From assembly GCA_964007475.1 (NCBI GenBank), contig OZ023273.1, positions 58,113,834 through 58,177,833 on the forward strand: a DNA stretch of 64,000 nt. The letters run 5' to 3'. This document shows positions 1 to 12,592 of the stretch, one piece after another. The stretch's first letter is position 1. The number at the start of each line of letters is the position of its first letter. A program made the translations under genes and the position numbers. Source of the stretch: Hybos culiciformis. Lineage: Eukaryota; Arthropoda; Insecta; Diptera; Hybotidae. The notes under the pieces are model-generated. The model made no database searches. It worked only from the letters and a program-made list of their open reading frames with translations, and was not told the origin of the DNA.

Positions 1-974
1 TAAACAAGGTGTATAATTAAAAATTCTTTTAGTTGACCCGTTCGAAATCATTGAGGCAGAAATAAAATAATTTTGAGATTTTAAAAATCTTGATACAAAA
101 AAAAAGTTTTATATACCTATTATTGATCTCTCTATGTATAATATACGAAACTTTAATTTTTTTTCTGTAGAGTTCGAATAAGCTTTCATACATTAATATT
201 ATTATTTTTGATTTCATAATATTTCATTCATAATTGGCCGGGAACGAAATTTGGAATATAATTTTCCTTAAGAAGTTTAATAATTTTTTTCCGCACGCAA
301 TAAGAAAAAATTTTTGAAATTCAGCTTCTAGGGATGTGAATTAGTGAGTATGGGAATCTCGATATTTTTGTATTTAGAATAATAAAATTTCGTAAATAAG
401 ATTGCTGTTAATGATACAAGGAAGGTTTTAACAATTTTCCATAGCTGCGAGTAAATCAGTTTCTTCGATACCTTGGTCTTAATATTGAAATGGTATTAAG
501 GACTGTTTGAAAGCGGAGAGGAGTTCAGCTAGTATATGCTTCTTTATTCACCATTACTAATCTTACTAATCCAACGTTGATAATATATCACATAGCAATA
601 GATAAGATTTCATGTCTGTGGCTATCTTAAAAATATTTTCAGTTACAACAACGTCTGCCAAAATTTTTGCCAATGTACAATATCAATTAAAAAATTCTTA
701 AAAAAACAAGAGAAAGGAACCAATATAAATTTTGACAACCTTATACTATGTTTAAAATGCAATGGTAATGAAATATGGATTAAACTTTTGCTTTTATACT
801 TTTTCAGAAAATTCTCTGAAATACATAAAATACATCTCAAACTTAAGAGAAACAGATTCAGCAAAAAAATCAGATATTAAATCCCATTCAAGTTGTTATT
901 TAACATTTTTGACATTTTTTTTTTTTTGGGATTTCAGTAGGTTTTCTTTTTTGGTTTTTCAACTATATTTTATA

Positions 975-1680
975 GAAAAAAAAGGGACAAAAATTATTCT
1001 TAAATATGTTAAACATAATGTTGAAGTATTAATATTTATTTATCAAATTTCTAAGATTTTATTTATGTACACACAATATACATTTGGAAAATTTGAAGAA
1101 AATATATTAATGTTAGAACTTTTTAGTACTAATTCCAAAAAAGAAAATTTATTTTAAATATTTATATTATTCATCGAATTTAATATGTAAAAAAGTAAAA
1201 ACGACAGACACGTTTATTAATTTGTTTTGGGATTTGAATTTAATATTTTCTAAGCATCAAATTTTATAGATTTTATTGAGATAAAGGGGAAAGCTGCTTA
1301 CAAGTTTTAAGTTAAATAAAAAATAAAAATGTAGTTATTTATTTCTTCTAATTAAAAAAAAATTATCGTTAATATTTTCGAAATATATAGAAGTAGGTAC
1401 TAACATTACATACGTAACGTATATATGTTCTATAAATTTAAATTGAAGTGTAAAACTGATGAAAGGTATAGATCAAAAAAAAAGTACCTTTTATGTAAAC
1501 ATATTTTTACTTTTACACATATTTTCTCATATTTTCTTTTGATTTGGCTTTAAAAGAATTTTTTTAGGCATTTGGACGCATGTATGTGTAGTTTATGGTT
1601 GACCGTAATTAATATGTCAGCTACTTTGCATAATGTTTGAATAAAATTTGATACTTTTTCTGAATGACACGCTTCATAAT
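975..1680 (-). pseudogene. Decayed partial copy of the caspase 3' end (last exon and downstream flank)
   Basis: The minus strand of 1565-1680 matches the last exon of the caspase at 3809-5907. It keeps the blocks FIQTLC and DIL-TVN in one frame, but about ten codons between them are missing. The Y-F-A-W-R-D stretch that shapes the substrate pocket now reads Y-E-A-C-H-S. No acceptor AG lies just upstream, and no matching first, second or third exon is seen nearby. Similarity continues past the exon: about 975-1560 resembles about 3425-3800, for example an AAAATTATCGTT..TTTTCGAAATATA block present in both. The whole piece therefore looks like a tandem segmental duplicate of the 3' end of the gene. 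Loss of the tryptophan-arginine pair and of the other exons argues against function. Confidence 0.7.
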
Positions 1681-1933
1681 TTTATGTGTATATCCTATTA
1701 ATTTTGACTTTTGACCTTGTTCGAATCTATTTTTTTTTTTTCAGAACTGCCAATAATTCTTTCTCAAGTCTCAAGTCTGAAAAGTACATTTAGAAGTGGA
1801 AATTTAAACTTTTTTTCAGGTGTGAAGAAGGTATTAAATCAAAACAACCACTGAAATCGCTTTGTCAAAAATGAAATGTCAATTAAGAAACCTATCCAAA
1901 TAATTTGTTTTTTTTTGGATAAGATATTATAAC

Positions 1934-2773
1934 TAGAGATTGCGATTTCCCGACATTTTTCATGTCTCGAGAAATCGAGACTTTTTTGTCTCGCTATATT
2001 TGTTGTCTCGAGAATACGAGATTTTTTTTTCTATGTCTCGAGAGTCTCGAGATTTCCCGAGACTTTCATAAAATAAAATAAAATTCAAATAATTACAAAA
2101 AATATTGGAAAACTATTTATTTTTATTTATAACTAATTCACTAATATTAGGAAAAAAAAAAATTGAATAATATATTACTCCATATTATTAGTAGGAACAA
2201 AAATATTGTTAGTAGGAACAAAAATATTGTTAGTAGGAACAAAAACAATATTAAATAATATATATGCTTTAAATATACTTCTATATTTTTTGTAAAAAAA
2301 AAGGACTTGTCAATCAAATAAGGACAGGGCTATAGCTATCAAGACACTCTTTTAAAAGTGAAAAAAATAAAATTTATAAGGAAATGTTTTTCATAAAAAA
2401 AACATTTTAAAAAACAAAGGGCATCTATAGTTCTATCTGATAGACGACTCCTTTTTTTGGAAACTAAGTTTCCCGCTGTCCAAAAATTGCGTTCATTCTG
2501 AGTAGGCGTTGCTTTATTTTAAATATTATAAGTTATTACCCTTTAGGAAATTTGATTGCAATATTAAAATTACAGAATATAAAATCCAAATTCAAATAAG
2601 CATAAACATTTTGGAACAGAATTTATTTTTAAATTTCTCGAGACAAAAAAAAAATTCTCGAGACTACGAGAATTCCCGAAACATGAATATTTAAATTTCT
2701 CGAGACTCGAGACATTAAAATATTTAAAAGTCTCGAGATTTCTCGAGACGGGAATTCTCGATCACAATCTCTA
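1934..2773. mobile_element. Non-autonomous hAT-type DNA transposon, 840 bp
   Basis: The ends are inverted: TAGAGATTGCGAT on the left, and TAGAGATTGTGAT when the right end is read on the other strand. An identical 8-bp direct repeat, ATTATAAC, flanks the element at 1926-1933 and 2774-2781. An 8-bp target duplication is the hallmark of the hAT superfamily. Inside each end are many overlapping copies of TCTCGAGA in both orientations, which look like subterminal transposase-binding repeats. A 21-bp unit (AGTAGGAACAAAAATATTGTT) is repeated three times at 2190-2252. No transposase frame is visible, so it would need a transposase supplied elsewhere. Confidence 0.88.
2190..2252. repeat. Three-copy 21-bp tandem repeat inside the hAT element
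   Basis: Units begin at 2190, 2211 and 2232. The first two are identical and the third diverges at its last few bases. Confidence 0.9.
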
Positions 2774-3315
2774 ATTATAACTGTGATTTCTCCTTTTTTT
2801 TGCCGCATTTGATTAATTTGGCGATAAATCAATTGTTTTGCAAAATACAAAATCAATGTTCGGTTTTATTTTATTTTAATCACTTTTCCTCAATTTACTA
2901 GATTTTAATTATTTTTGAAATCTTTTTCACCAAACATTTTAACATTTTATGAAATTGAGACAGTTAAGATTAAATATAATAATTTTGATAATTTTGAAAA
3001 TTACAGTCTAAAAACGGTGTTTGTCATTAGATTCGATTTTGTACCTTAAGTATGCTTATATTAATATTGTCATTAATTTGACTACTTTATAATAAAAAAG
3101 AATTTTGTGATATTTTTGTGTTTTTTTTATTGTTCATCATACCCATAAAATACATGTTAAACTTACAAAAACAAATCAGCAGAACAAATTTTAAACTCCT
3201 TTCATTTATACATACATGTATATGTATTTCTTGAAAAAGTATAAAGGCTACAGTTCACCATGTCCCAAAAAATTTTAAACTTAAAATATATTTTTTTATA
3301 TTTATTTGAGTTTGT

Positions 3316-3357
3316 GGTAAGGACTGTATGGTAAGGACTGTATGGTAAGGACTGTAT
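3316..3357. repeat. Three-copy 14-bp tandem repeat
   Basis: The unit GGTAAGGACTGTAT is repeated three times without a change. It lies downstream of the caspase gene. Confidence 0.9.
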
Positions 3358-3676
3358 GGCAGATCGTACAGATCACAATCAGGAGGAAAAATAATGACAA
3401 TAATAATGAAAAATCTTTAGTGAAAAAGGACAAAAATTATTCTTGAATTTAAAATGTTGATTATTAAGACTTATTCATCGAATTCAAAAATGTTATATAT
3501 ATATTGGTAAATAAGAAGAAAATTTTCTAAAAATTCCAAAAAAAAAAAATTATACCTACATTTGTATTTATTTATATAAATTCCTTGGTTTGAATATGTA
3601 AAAACGGAATTAAATTTCTTATTTTCTCAGCATCGGCTTAAAAGTTAAAAATTGTTAAAAAAAATAATTTATAAAT

Positions 3677-3693
3677 TTTATTATTTATTTATT
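3677..3693 (-). promoter_or_regulatory. Overlapping polyadenylation signals of the caspase
   Basis: The plus strand reads TTTATT three times in overlap, giving AATAAA on the minus strand about 115 to 130 bases after the caspase stop codon. Position and strand fit the 3' end of that transcript. Confidence 0.5.
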
Positions 3694-3808
3694 TCTTATA
3701 ATTTATTAATAAAATTATCGTTCACTTTTTCGAAATATACAGATGTGGCAGTATATTTCCATATAAGTACAAAACTGGCGAAATGTCTGTTAATGTACAT
3801 AGTATATT

Positions 3809-5907
3809 TTATGGTTTTTTCTTTTTTCGCTTTAACACAAAAATTTTTGTTAAAGACGAAACAAAATTAGGCATTTGAACGCATAAATTTTTGATTCTTT
3901 CTTCATAATAATCATTTGAATGCGCAACTTCGAAGTTGACCGTTGTTAATATATCATATAACTCAATTGGCTCATTACTGTTCTCTAATACTTCACATAA
4001 TGTTTGAATAAAACATGTTCCTTTTTTTGGATCACGCCAAGCAAAATAACCTTAAACAGAAATATGGTTGCTTATATCATGTTCATGTCGTAAATTGTGT
4101 ATTCTCTAATAATTATTGTAGATTTTTACATAACTAACTGGAAAAATTCAGTGTTTACCCCATTCCCATTTTGTAGAGCACTCTAGTTAGAGAGTCTCTA
4201 CTGTATTAAGATTTTCTCTAAAAATATTATACTAAAAGATGGAAACTAAAAAATTTAATTATAAAAATGCTATTTTGGATATTTTAAATGTATGTATACA
4301 CAACCTAATTTTTACCTTCAAAAGTTGCATAATATAAAAGTAAGTCAGCTGTGTTTGGTATTGAGTAATTTTTGGGTTTTGTATTATAATTTATTAAATT
4401 ATTTTGTTTGCTATCTTTTTGCCAAACAACAGTTTCCTCTTTACTTCCTCTGCAACACTGAAAACAAAATTAAGATGAATATTAAATATATTGGGAATTG
4501 GATTTATAACACTTATTAGGTGCCTAGAATTATGAGGTCAACAACTCAACAGTTAGAAAGGCTCTTTCCCTCTTGATTTTTATTTCTAAAAATTAAACGC
4601 GACGTGTGAAGAACAGGTCAACTAGGCATAAATTAAGTTATATATAATATACACATATTTATATATATTTTTTTAAATTAATTACGAACAACGTCAACTG
4701 GGCATAAATTAAGTTAAATACAATGTACACATATTTATATATTTTTTTTGATAATTAAATCTTACTTAGATTGATTTCATAATTTTACAAAATTGTATTT
4801 AAGCCCAACTTTAACCATCCAAGTACACTTTATATAAATTGAGTTAGTCGTTCTTTTTGATCGTGTAAACAGGGTGTCAAAGTCAACTTGGATCACAGTT
4901 GAGTAGGAAACTGCTCAACTTATTTTGATCAAAGTGACTTGGACAAAGTGTACTTGGATCGTGAAAACCGGGCTTTAATCTACAATTTAAAATTAATAAC
5001 TTTGTAATTGTTTCCCTTTTCTTTTCTAGTGTTTCTATTGGCGAAATTAATATAAATTGATCTACTTTTATTTAACCTATAACTCCTATACCAGACTACA
5101 ATAGTTAATAACAAATATAATGCCATAAGCATACTTCAATATGCCTGCATATCATTTTAAGCATTAAAAGAATTATTGTTGCTGAATTAGAGTATTAAAT
5201 TCAAGGTGTCACCTCTGTATATATACATATAAAAAACCGGATGCAATATTTATTTACTAATTTTTGTTTATCTTGACGATTGTGTATAATATATCTATCT
5301 AATAAGATTATATTAATCATTTTAACTTACTTGAATAAAAAATATTTTGGGCTTATCGATTAGTTCTATACAATTTTTACCCAAGAATGGTGTCCACAAT
5401 TCCTCAATTAGGTAAGTTTTATCTTTAGAAAAAACGCTATTGGTATCTCCATGTGACATTACTACCAAAACAAAACAATCACTCTTCGAGTGAATGATAC
5501 GTTTTGAATCTTTAATTTCACAAAATCAAAATTAAATGAATAGGAAAAATAATGGTCTATAGTTCTATACTATAATATCTTAATTCATGCTTACATCTTT
5601 CTAATGCTTCTTTGATTTCAACATAAGTTTTATCACGAAAAACTTCCACGTTGAAACCATAGTCATTTAACACATTTTTCATTCTTTCCTCGTCCTCTAT
5701 AGTTCCATTTCGACGTTGGACTGGTTTTCCATCTATTTCAAATGCAAATTCAAAATGATTGAAAATAATAGCGTATCCAATGTTTTCATTATCCGTTTTA
5801 TAGTAAAATTTTTTTGGTAGTCGTTTTCGTGTTGATCTATCGTCTTCAGTATTATTTTTCTTCCCGAAAAATTGTAAAATTCCGTCATTCACATTTGCCA
5901 TTTTCAA
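3809..5907 (-). CDS. Effector-type caspase (cysteine-aspartate protease), four exons, complete
   Basis: The coding exons on the minus strand are 5907-5595, 5509-5331, 4457-4316 and 4050-3809. They join in phases 1, 0 and 1 and give 291 residues. Caspases cleave after aspartate during apoptosis, and effector caspases are cytosolic zymogens with a short prodomain, as here (about 35 residues). Large-subunit landmarks are GYAIIFNH near residue 44, the RRNGT region near 65 and the catalytic histidine in MSHGD (His124). The active-site pentapeptide is QCCRG (Cys166), split by intron 2. Small-subunit landmarks are YFAWRDPKKGT (213 on) and FIQTLCEVL. Asp179, just after the active site, could be an interdomain cleavage site. 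The usual alanine of QACxG is replaced by cysteine, while the nucleophile, the histidine and the pocket arginine remain, so the enzyme should be active. The length is short for the family and close to fly effector caspases. A second in-frame ATG follows two codons after the first. Orthology to a named fly caspase cannot be decided. Confidence 0.93.
4608..4760. repeat. Two-copy tandem duplication, about 76-bp unit, in caspase intron 2
   Basis: GTCAACT(A/G)GGCATAAATT begins at 4617 and again at 4693, followed in both by a matching ATACACATATTTATATAT-type tail. The two copies differ at several bases. Confidence 0.8.
4801..4975. mobile_element. Short MITE in caspase intron 2, about 175 bp
   Basis: The left end (AAGCCCAACTTTAACCATCC and on) is inverted at the right end (AAGCCCGGTTTTCACGATCC on the other strand). 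Both arms continue into AAGTACACTTT, so the arms are about 31 bp with few mismatches. A TTTAA-like sequence lies at each border, so the target site may be TTAA, but the exact duplication is unclear. It carries no coding frame. Confidence 0.75.
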
Positions 5908-7123
5908 AATAAATTAAAAAAAATATATGTAGGAGGAACTAATTTTTTAATTTTATGAAATATTTATTTATATACTTGCGAACAAAGATTATCTTATCAT
6001 TCATTATATTAGGTATATAGAGACAAAAAAAATGTACTTGCATAATTATCAGACATCGATAAGAACCCATGATATAATCATAAGAAAATAATAAATTAAT
6101 TAATAATTTTTTCTTTATTTTTCTGTGCTTGCGGACAGTTTTAACTTGTACCGATAATATAAAGAATTGTAAAACTTGCAATTTTCTACGGTAAGTAAAA
6201 TTCTTAAATCAACATGAAATTTTAAATATGTATCTATATAACGTATATATCTATAGATACGATATGAAAACACTAACTTCAATTCGTCTTATTCTACGTT
6301 AACAATGAATCAAATTAATATTTTTATATGTTAAATTAGATTATTAGATTAGATTATTGTAGGAACACAAAAAAAAATGTTTAAAACTCCCCTTGTGTCC
6401 AAGAATTCTGTAACTATAAGTATCTTTAAAAAAGTGATTTTTAGCCTTTTCATTGTCATGGCCGGATCCCGAATAAATAAAAATTTTTTTTTCAACCCCA
6501 CAGTTAATTTTTATATTTTTGTAATCGATTTTGATTACGTTGTTTTAATTTTTTAATTTTTTTAGATAAATATCCGAAATCTGCAAAGGCGAAAAGATTA
6601 TTACACCTCAAAAAAGAACATTTTCCTCAATGCTGATTCAAAGTTCGGCATATTTTTTCATTTTATTATCAAATTAGAACATTCCACAATTTAATGAAGT
6701 TAGGTATATACATACTTTTAAACTGTAGCAAAAAAATATTTTATATTTTTATGGACAAATTTATATACTTAATGGAGAATAAAATTTTCTACATCAAAAT
6801 TTGTAAATTCTTGTTTTAGACTCAATATGGTAGGTATATTTTATTTTGTTTTGAAAATTTAAAGGTTGGTATGCAAAATTTTTAAAGCGGCTGTAAATTT
6901 ATAACATGCAAACAATACAATCTAATATATGTACAGTACTTAAGATACTTAACGTCGACGTAAATTTTTCGGGAACGCAAAATAACAAATAAAATTAATT
7001 TCTACTTGATTAAAGGAATTTAATATTGTGACATTCATATCTCAATAATATTTTTTTAATTACTTTTTGTCTCTTGAAATTCTTAAAGAATGAATTTATA
7101 TAATTTTTTGAATAAGGAACTGT
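5908..7123. other. Upstream flank of the caspase; no gene seen
   Basis: AT-rich DNA. It should hold the caspase 5' untranslated region and promoter on the minus strand, but no clear promoter element could be picked out. The short frames here have no recognisable protein features. Confidence 0.5.
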
Positions 7124-7710
7124 TAGCGGAGAGGTTTGCAGGTTGCCACCCCATAGCTTTTTTTTATCATAACTCGTCAAAAAATGAACGTATTGTATAG
7201 ATAGTATATACGTTGGAAAGAGGAAGTAAAAAGCTACAATCCTGGCCTAGAAATCATTTGAAATCTCAAAAAATAAAAATTCTATAGCAAATTTTCAAAA
7301 GTATCTAAAATCGAACTCTTCAAACGTAGGCTTGCAGGTTGCCACCCTTTGGAAAATTGCCAATTCATAATATATTTTTAATTCTTTTTGGAATATGTTA
7401 ATTGAATGAAAAAGCAACACAACCCAATTATTTATATTGATTTGCTAATAAAAAAGTTCACTTTACGAGCACATGACAAAAACACAATTTTTAATTTGTA
7501 AAGTTTTTGAAAATAATAATGCACACTTTGCTCAGTAAACACTGTTTTATTGCGTCTGTCCGCTTCAAAAGTAGATTAAAAGTGACAACTGTTATTTTGA
7601 CGTCGATGTCACTTGGAGCTTAGTTTGTGAGACTGCTAGAATGTTAAAATATATCAGTGGTAAGAATGTTAAAATACATCAGTGGTGGCAACCTACAAGC
7701 ATCTCCCCTA
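7124..7710. mobile_element. TIR element, about 587 bp, with TA ends
   Basis: The left end TAGCGGAGAGGTTTGCAGG is inverted at the right end as TAGGGGAGATGCTTGTAGG. Both continue into TTGCCACC. A TA at each border is consistent with the target duplication of a Tc1/mariner-like or similar element. A third copy of the GCTTGCAGGTTGCCACCC motif lies inside, near 7329. Near the right end, a unit of about 24 bp (GAATGTTAAAATATATCAGTGG) occurs twice in tandem. No transposase frame is seen. Confidence 0.6.
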
Positions 7711-8140
7711 CAAAAAATTTAAAAAAGAAACTTTTAAAGCTTTCTTTCTTTTGTAGCGTTCTAAATCTGAATTATAAATTTTATAATTTCGCAATAAAAA
7801 AAAACATGAAACCAAAATTTGCTTTATTTAGCAAAAACTAAGTCTAGTTCGAAATATTTTATAATCATTTGACAAATAATAAAAATGCATCATCATATTA
7901 TAAGATTAGAAATCAATATTTTATTTTTATTGAATTTATTTAAGGAATAAACAAAGTTATAATCAATACACAATTACGTAATTTTATTCCCAAATTTTTT
8001 TTTTCATCCATCGAAATTCACTTATATACAAAAATAGAATATAACCTCAAAACATTTATGTCTGGTTAGTCTATCCATATTCAGAGCATTAAAATTTATT
8101 TATTTATTCATTCATATATGTATTTAATTTGTACTGTTGA

Positions 8141-8547
8141 CACTGAAAATAAAATTCATTAGAAAATCAACTATATAAAGACCAGCTATAAAGTTATAAT
8201 TAATGTTGCAATATTTTCTGTTAGAAGGTGCTCCAAATCTTACTTTTATAATTAACTAAATAATTATTCGTCCAAAAATATATAGCAAATCAATTGTAGC
8301 AAAATTCGCTACTCGAAAATTATAATTTTTATTATTTTTTTAAACAATATGAGTTTTTGAAACTAATTACATTCACATATGCTTTAATCATATAAACAGA
8401 TGTATTAAAAAGTAAAACTATTAGTTATTTTTGCTTGCTATGACAAAAAGCAAATTTTGCTAACGTCGACCACTAAGTAGTTCGATTTGAAGTGTAGCAA
8501 AAAATATATTGAAAATATAGCTGCCGCTGCTATCTTTTTTTTCAGTG
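8141..8547. mobile_element. Interspersed element with CACTGAAAA termini (copy 1)
   Basis: It begins CACTGAAAATAAAATTCATT and ends TTTTTTTTCAGTG, so the outer 9 bp are inverted. The internal sequence, for example TATAAAG(A)ACCAGCTATAAA and CCAAAAATATATAG, recurs at 12228-12592 in the same order and orientation. That makes this a repeat family rather than chance similarity. No coding frame is seen. The superfamily is unassigned because a target duplication is not clear. Confidence 0.65.
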
Positions 8548-11500
8548 TACATAGGTTTGTAGAAAAATAAAATGAATCCAAAAATAAAAAGTAAGAACCA
8601 AACCAACCAAAAATATACTTATATTATACTATATAGATATACTGATGAATGTACATTGTATATTATTACAGAGATGTAATTTCGTTTGGATTTTTTTTTT
8701 ATTTTATTTTCCAGGAAGTTGAAGATAAGCAGTTACAGTAAAAATCAAAAAAAAAAAAATAATGTACTGAGATAATTTCTTCTGAAAAGGATATGTTATC
8801 CTTATGACACAGTCAAAGTATATTTTAATTGTTCTTTTTTGTATTTGGATTATTTCAGTTTTATATACTTGTCCACTGTAACCTCTATTTATTACTTGTG
8901 GTAAGTAATACTAAACTAAGAAGCTAGCGTATAATATATCAGTTTAAACTTGATTTAAGACTTTTTGAGTGCAATCTCTTTTTTGTTTTATATTGAAGTA
9001 AAAAAGAGAAAAATTATGGTTTTGCGTTAGATAATCCGTCGCAAAAAAAAGTGTAACATCTGTTTTGTCAGTTACATTTATACAAACTGAATCGCAAAAG
9101 ATTTTTTTTTAATTATAATAATATGTATTTAATTTCAATTCTCATTACAAGTTTTATTTATAAAAATGTTTTTTGCTTTAACTTTAACATACTAAAATAT
9201 TAAGGGACAATTTTAACATACTTTGACTATTTTTTTAACAAAATAATAAGACAAAAACTGACAATATTCCTTACGATTTTTATGAGATGGAAATTTTCTT
9301 ATTATTTCCTTGGTAACTGGTAGAAGATTTTTCTTCTGGTGACTTAATTTCAAATGAAAATAGTGTAATAAATTGTTTCTTTTTTTTCGTTTGTTGATTT
9401 AAATTACATATATAAGGTTAAGTTCAGAGTTCATTTTGGTAGATATTATGGCGCCTTAACATTTTGTAGATTTAATGTATTAGATATTATGTGTATATAT
9501 AAAATATTATTTTTGTATGTATATAATTCTAATGAAATTAGCAATTCTTTGGTTTACAATACAATATATTTTTAAATATTCGAAGTATGTATTTTTACTT
9601 TATAACAAAAATTGGCATATTATCTTGTGAAAATAATGTAGAAAATTTAAAAAATGTATAAATATATATTGTACATTAAATTTTAGTTATGCCAAAAAGA
9701 TATTACTGTTTAAATGAGAAAAATTTTAAGTATTAAGAAAATTATCTTGGAAAACTATCAAACGGCCATTTAGTAGGAAACGGAAAATTGATTGATAAAT
9801 AAAATGGTAATACAAAGTAAGGATACAGAAAGATATGACTCATTGTATAAATTTACGTACTGTGTTTGCTTTACTACAACTTTTTTTATTATTAATTTTT
9901 TTTTTTTGATATACCTAAATGTGTGATAAAATTTGAATAGTATATAATCTTACAATATAAAATTATAATTTTGTTTGTACCTACAAGAAGTCATAAAAAT
10001 TATGAAGTTCTTATTATTACTGAAAATTAATTAATTTAATGTGATGAAAAGAAAATCATATCTCTCTTTTTCTCCCAAAAAAAAAAAAACTTTTTAGCCC
10101 GGCATCTTTCAATGAATTCTAAATTTGTATCCAAATATAAACAGTATATATTCTACATACAACATAATAAATATAAATAATAATATTAAATTTTAAATAT
10201 TATTTTTATAACATTTTATTTTATAACCAAATATATATGTAGGTACATTAAAATATTTTTTAACACAGAAGCCTACATAAGAAATGACAGTGTTAAATGT
10301 ATAATACATAAATAAGTAAGGTTATAACATATTGCTTATAATTTTTATTTTGTTTTGTTATCTTATCATTATCTCTTCCTTTTACTATATACGACCTTTA
10401 AGTGACAGACAATCTATAAATATTAAATTAATTATATCTAAAAAAAACCTAAAAAAAAAAGTATATACAAATATATGGTATTTAAATTATTCAAATATTT
10501 TTGTAATCATGAATTATTAATTTACAAATCTAAACTAAATGTATATATAAGTATACATATTTATAGTAAAGTAAGTAGATACATACATTACATATACCCT
10601 TGCTAGAAAATCTCACATATTTGTATGGATATACATAACTCTTATATGAATGATATACACATAATACAAAAAATAAAGAAAACAACTATAAAAAAGGACA
10701 TATTTAGGAATTTTCTTCTATGGAATCATTATTTATTTATTCACTTAGTTAAACATATTTCAACGCAAAATTATTAAAGATAGCATAACATTTCTATTTT
10801 AGATTACGTACACATTATGTATTTATGGTATTTTATACTATATAGTACTATAATAATAAAATTGTACAAATTTTTAGATATGGTTAAAATTATTTTGATC
10901 CTAACCAAATAAATTTAATGAATTTTAAAAATATTCATGTAACATAATAATATTATGTTATTTACATTATATGTAATTGACATTTATACAAATTACATAT
11001 AATTATGTATGCAACTACTATATAATGTGAAGAATTTTTTTTTCCATTTTAATAAAAATATTAAAGTATAGTATATGATGCATACATATAATATATAACA
11101 TGTACATGTACATATGTAAAAAGAAGAAAAAGAAACCTTTTTTTTTATTCTCAAAATTGTAAGACAGAAGAAAACGTGACTAAAATAACTCACTTTTTTT
11201 TTGTCTATTTAAGTGCTTTTTGGAAATTAATTTCTCACCAAAAAGAATCCCATTACTAAAATAATTAAGTAAAATGGCTTTTGATATTTATCATAATCAT
11301 AATACTTAATTAATGTAAGAAATATATATTAATTAAAATGAAGTGTCATATAAATTCAATTTAATAGAAAAAAAATTATATAGGATAATTTTTCATAATT
11401 GAAAATGAAATGCTCAATAGTATATTATAAAAGTGAAAATTAATTTCTTCGTACATTTTACATTGTTGTTCGTTGTATGCACATTACCAAAGTTTAACTG

Positions 11501-12227
11501 TATACACATGAAAACAATATTTAAACACGCTACAATATAATACCATATAAAAAAATAAAACTTCCTGAATCGTCCTTGGTTGAACTCAAAAACGTGATGT
11601 GAGTCCTGAACCATTTTACATTGCATTTACATTATTAAATTAAGTTTGGAAATATTAAATTAAAAGACATACACTTCCAACAAACAGTCTAGACATACTT
11701 ATAATTAGATATAAGTATATTTATTTAAATTTAATCCGATTATTAACCGAAAATAATGAAAATTATAAATTATTCTGCACAACCAAAAACAAATTCGTTT
11801 GTTTTATCAAAAAATTTAGGGAGACTATACAATTTTTTTACTTTCAAACTAAACAAATCAAGATGTATATCAGTTCACATTGGGGTTCGAAAAAAATCAG
11901 AATTAAAAAGATAATACCTACTAATTTTCATATTATTGAAGAAGTTAAATTAATTGAAAAGAAATAATTAAACGTAATTATGTATTTGTGTTTTCGAAGG
12001 CGCCGAACTGTAACATTTTTTATACCATTATAAAATATAAAACAGTCTTGATATTTTGTTTGAATTTAAAAAAAAATCAAAATTTCGCTTTGAAATCGTA
12101 TGAAACTTCACATTGGAAAATTATCACTTTTTTTTAGGTGTCAAAAGTCAATTTAGTTTTAATTACTAGTTTATAGCGTTAAAAATGTTTATATTAAAAT
12201 TTAACACTTCATAATATTGTCCTTGTA

Positions 12228-12592
12228 CACTGAAAAAAAACTCGTTGGAAAATTCACTATATAAGAACCAGCTATAAACTTTGAACTAAAACTGCAATAT
12301 TTTCTGACAGTAGATATGTGCTGAAAATCTCGCTTTTAAATACACAATGAATCATCCAAAAATATATAGTAAATAAATTGTGACAAAATTTGCTACGCAA
12401 AAATTATAATTTTTAATGTTTTTCTATCGAATATTAATGTACCAATAATTTTTTATACAATATGATTTTGTCGAATTTTAAAAACTTAAACTATTAGCTA
12501 TTTTTCCTTGCTATGATAAATAACAAATTTTGATAATGTCATTCCCTAGTTGTTATTTGAACTATAGCAAAAATAGAAAATATAGCTGCTAT
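12228..12592. mobile_element. Interspersed element with CACTGAAAA terminus (copy 2, right end lost)
   Basis: It starts CACTGAAAAAAAACTCGTTG and aligns over most of its length with 8141-8547. Shared landmarks are ACCAGCTATAAA, CAATATTTTCTG, CCAAAAATATATAG and GAAAATATAGCTGC. Similarity stops before the TTTTCAGTG right terminus, so this copy is truncated or diverged at that end. Confidence 0.6.

Noticed and set aside
762..1157. 131-codon plus-strand frame
   Set aside because: Phe/Lys/Tyr-rich chance frame in AT-rich DNA, partly within the noncoding flank duplicated at about 3425-3800.
4292..4519. Plus-strand open frame of 75 codons
   Set aside because: It is the antisense shadow of caspase exon 3, which has phased splice sites and the active-site motif.
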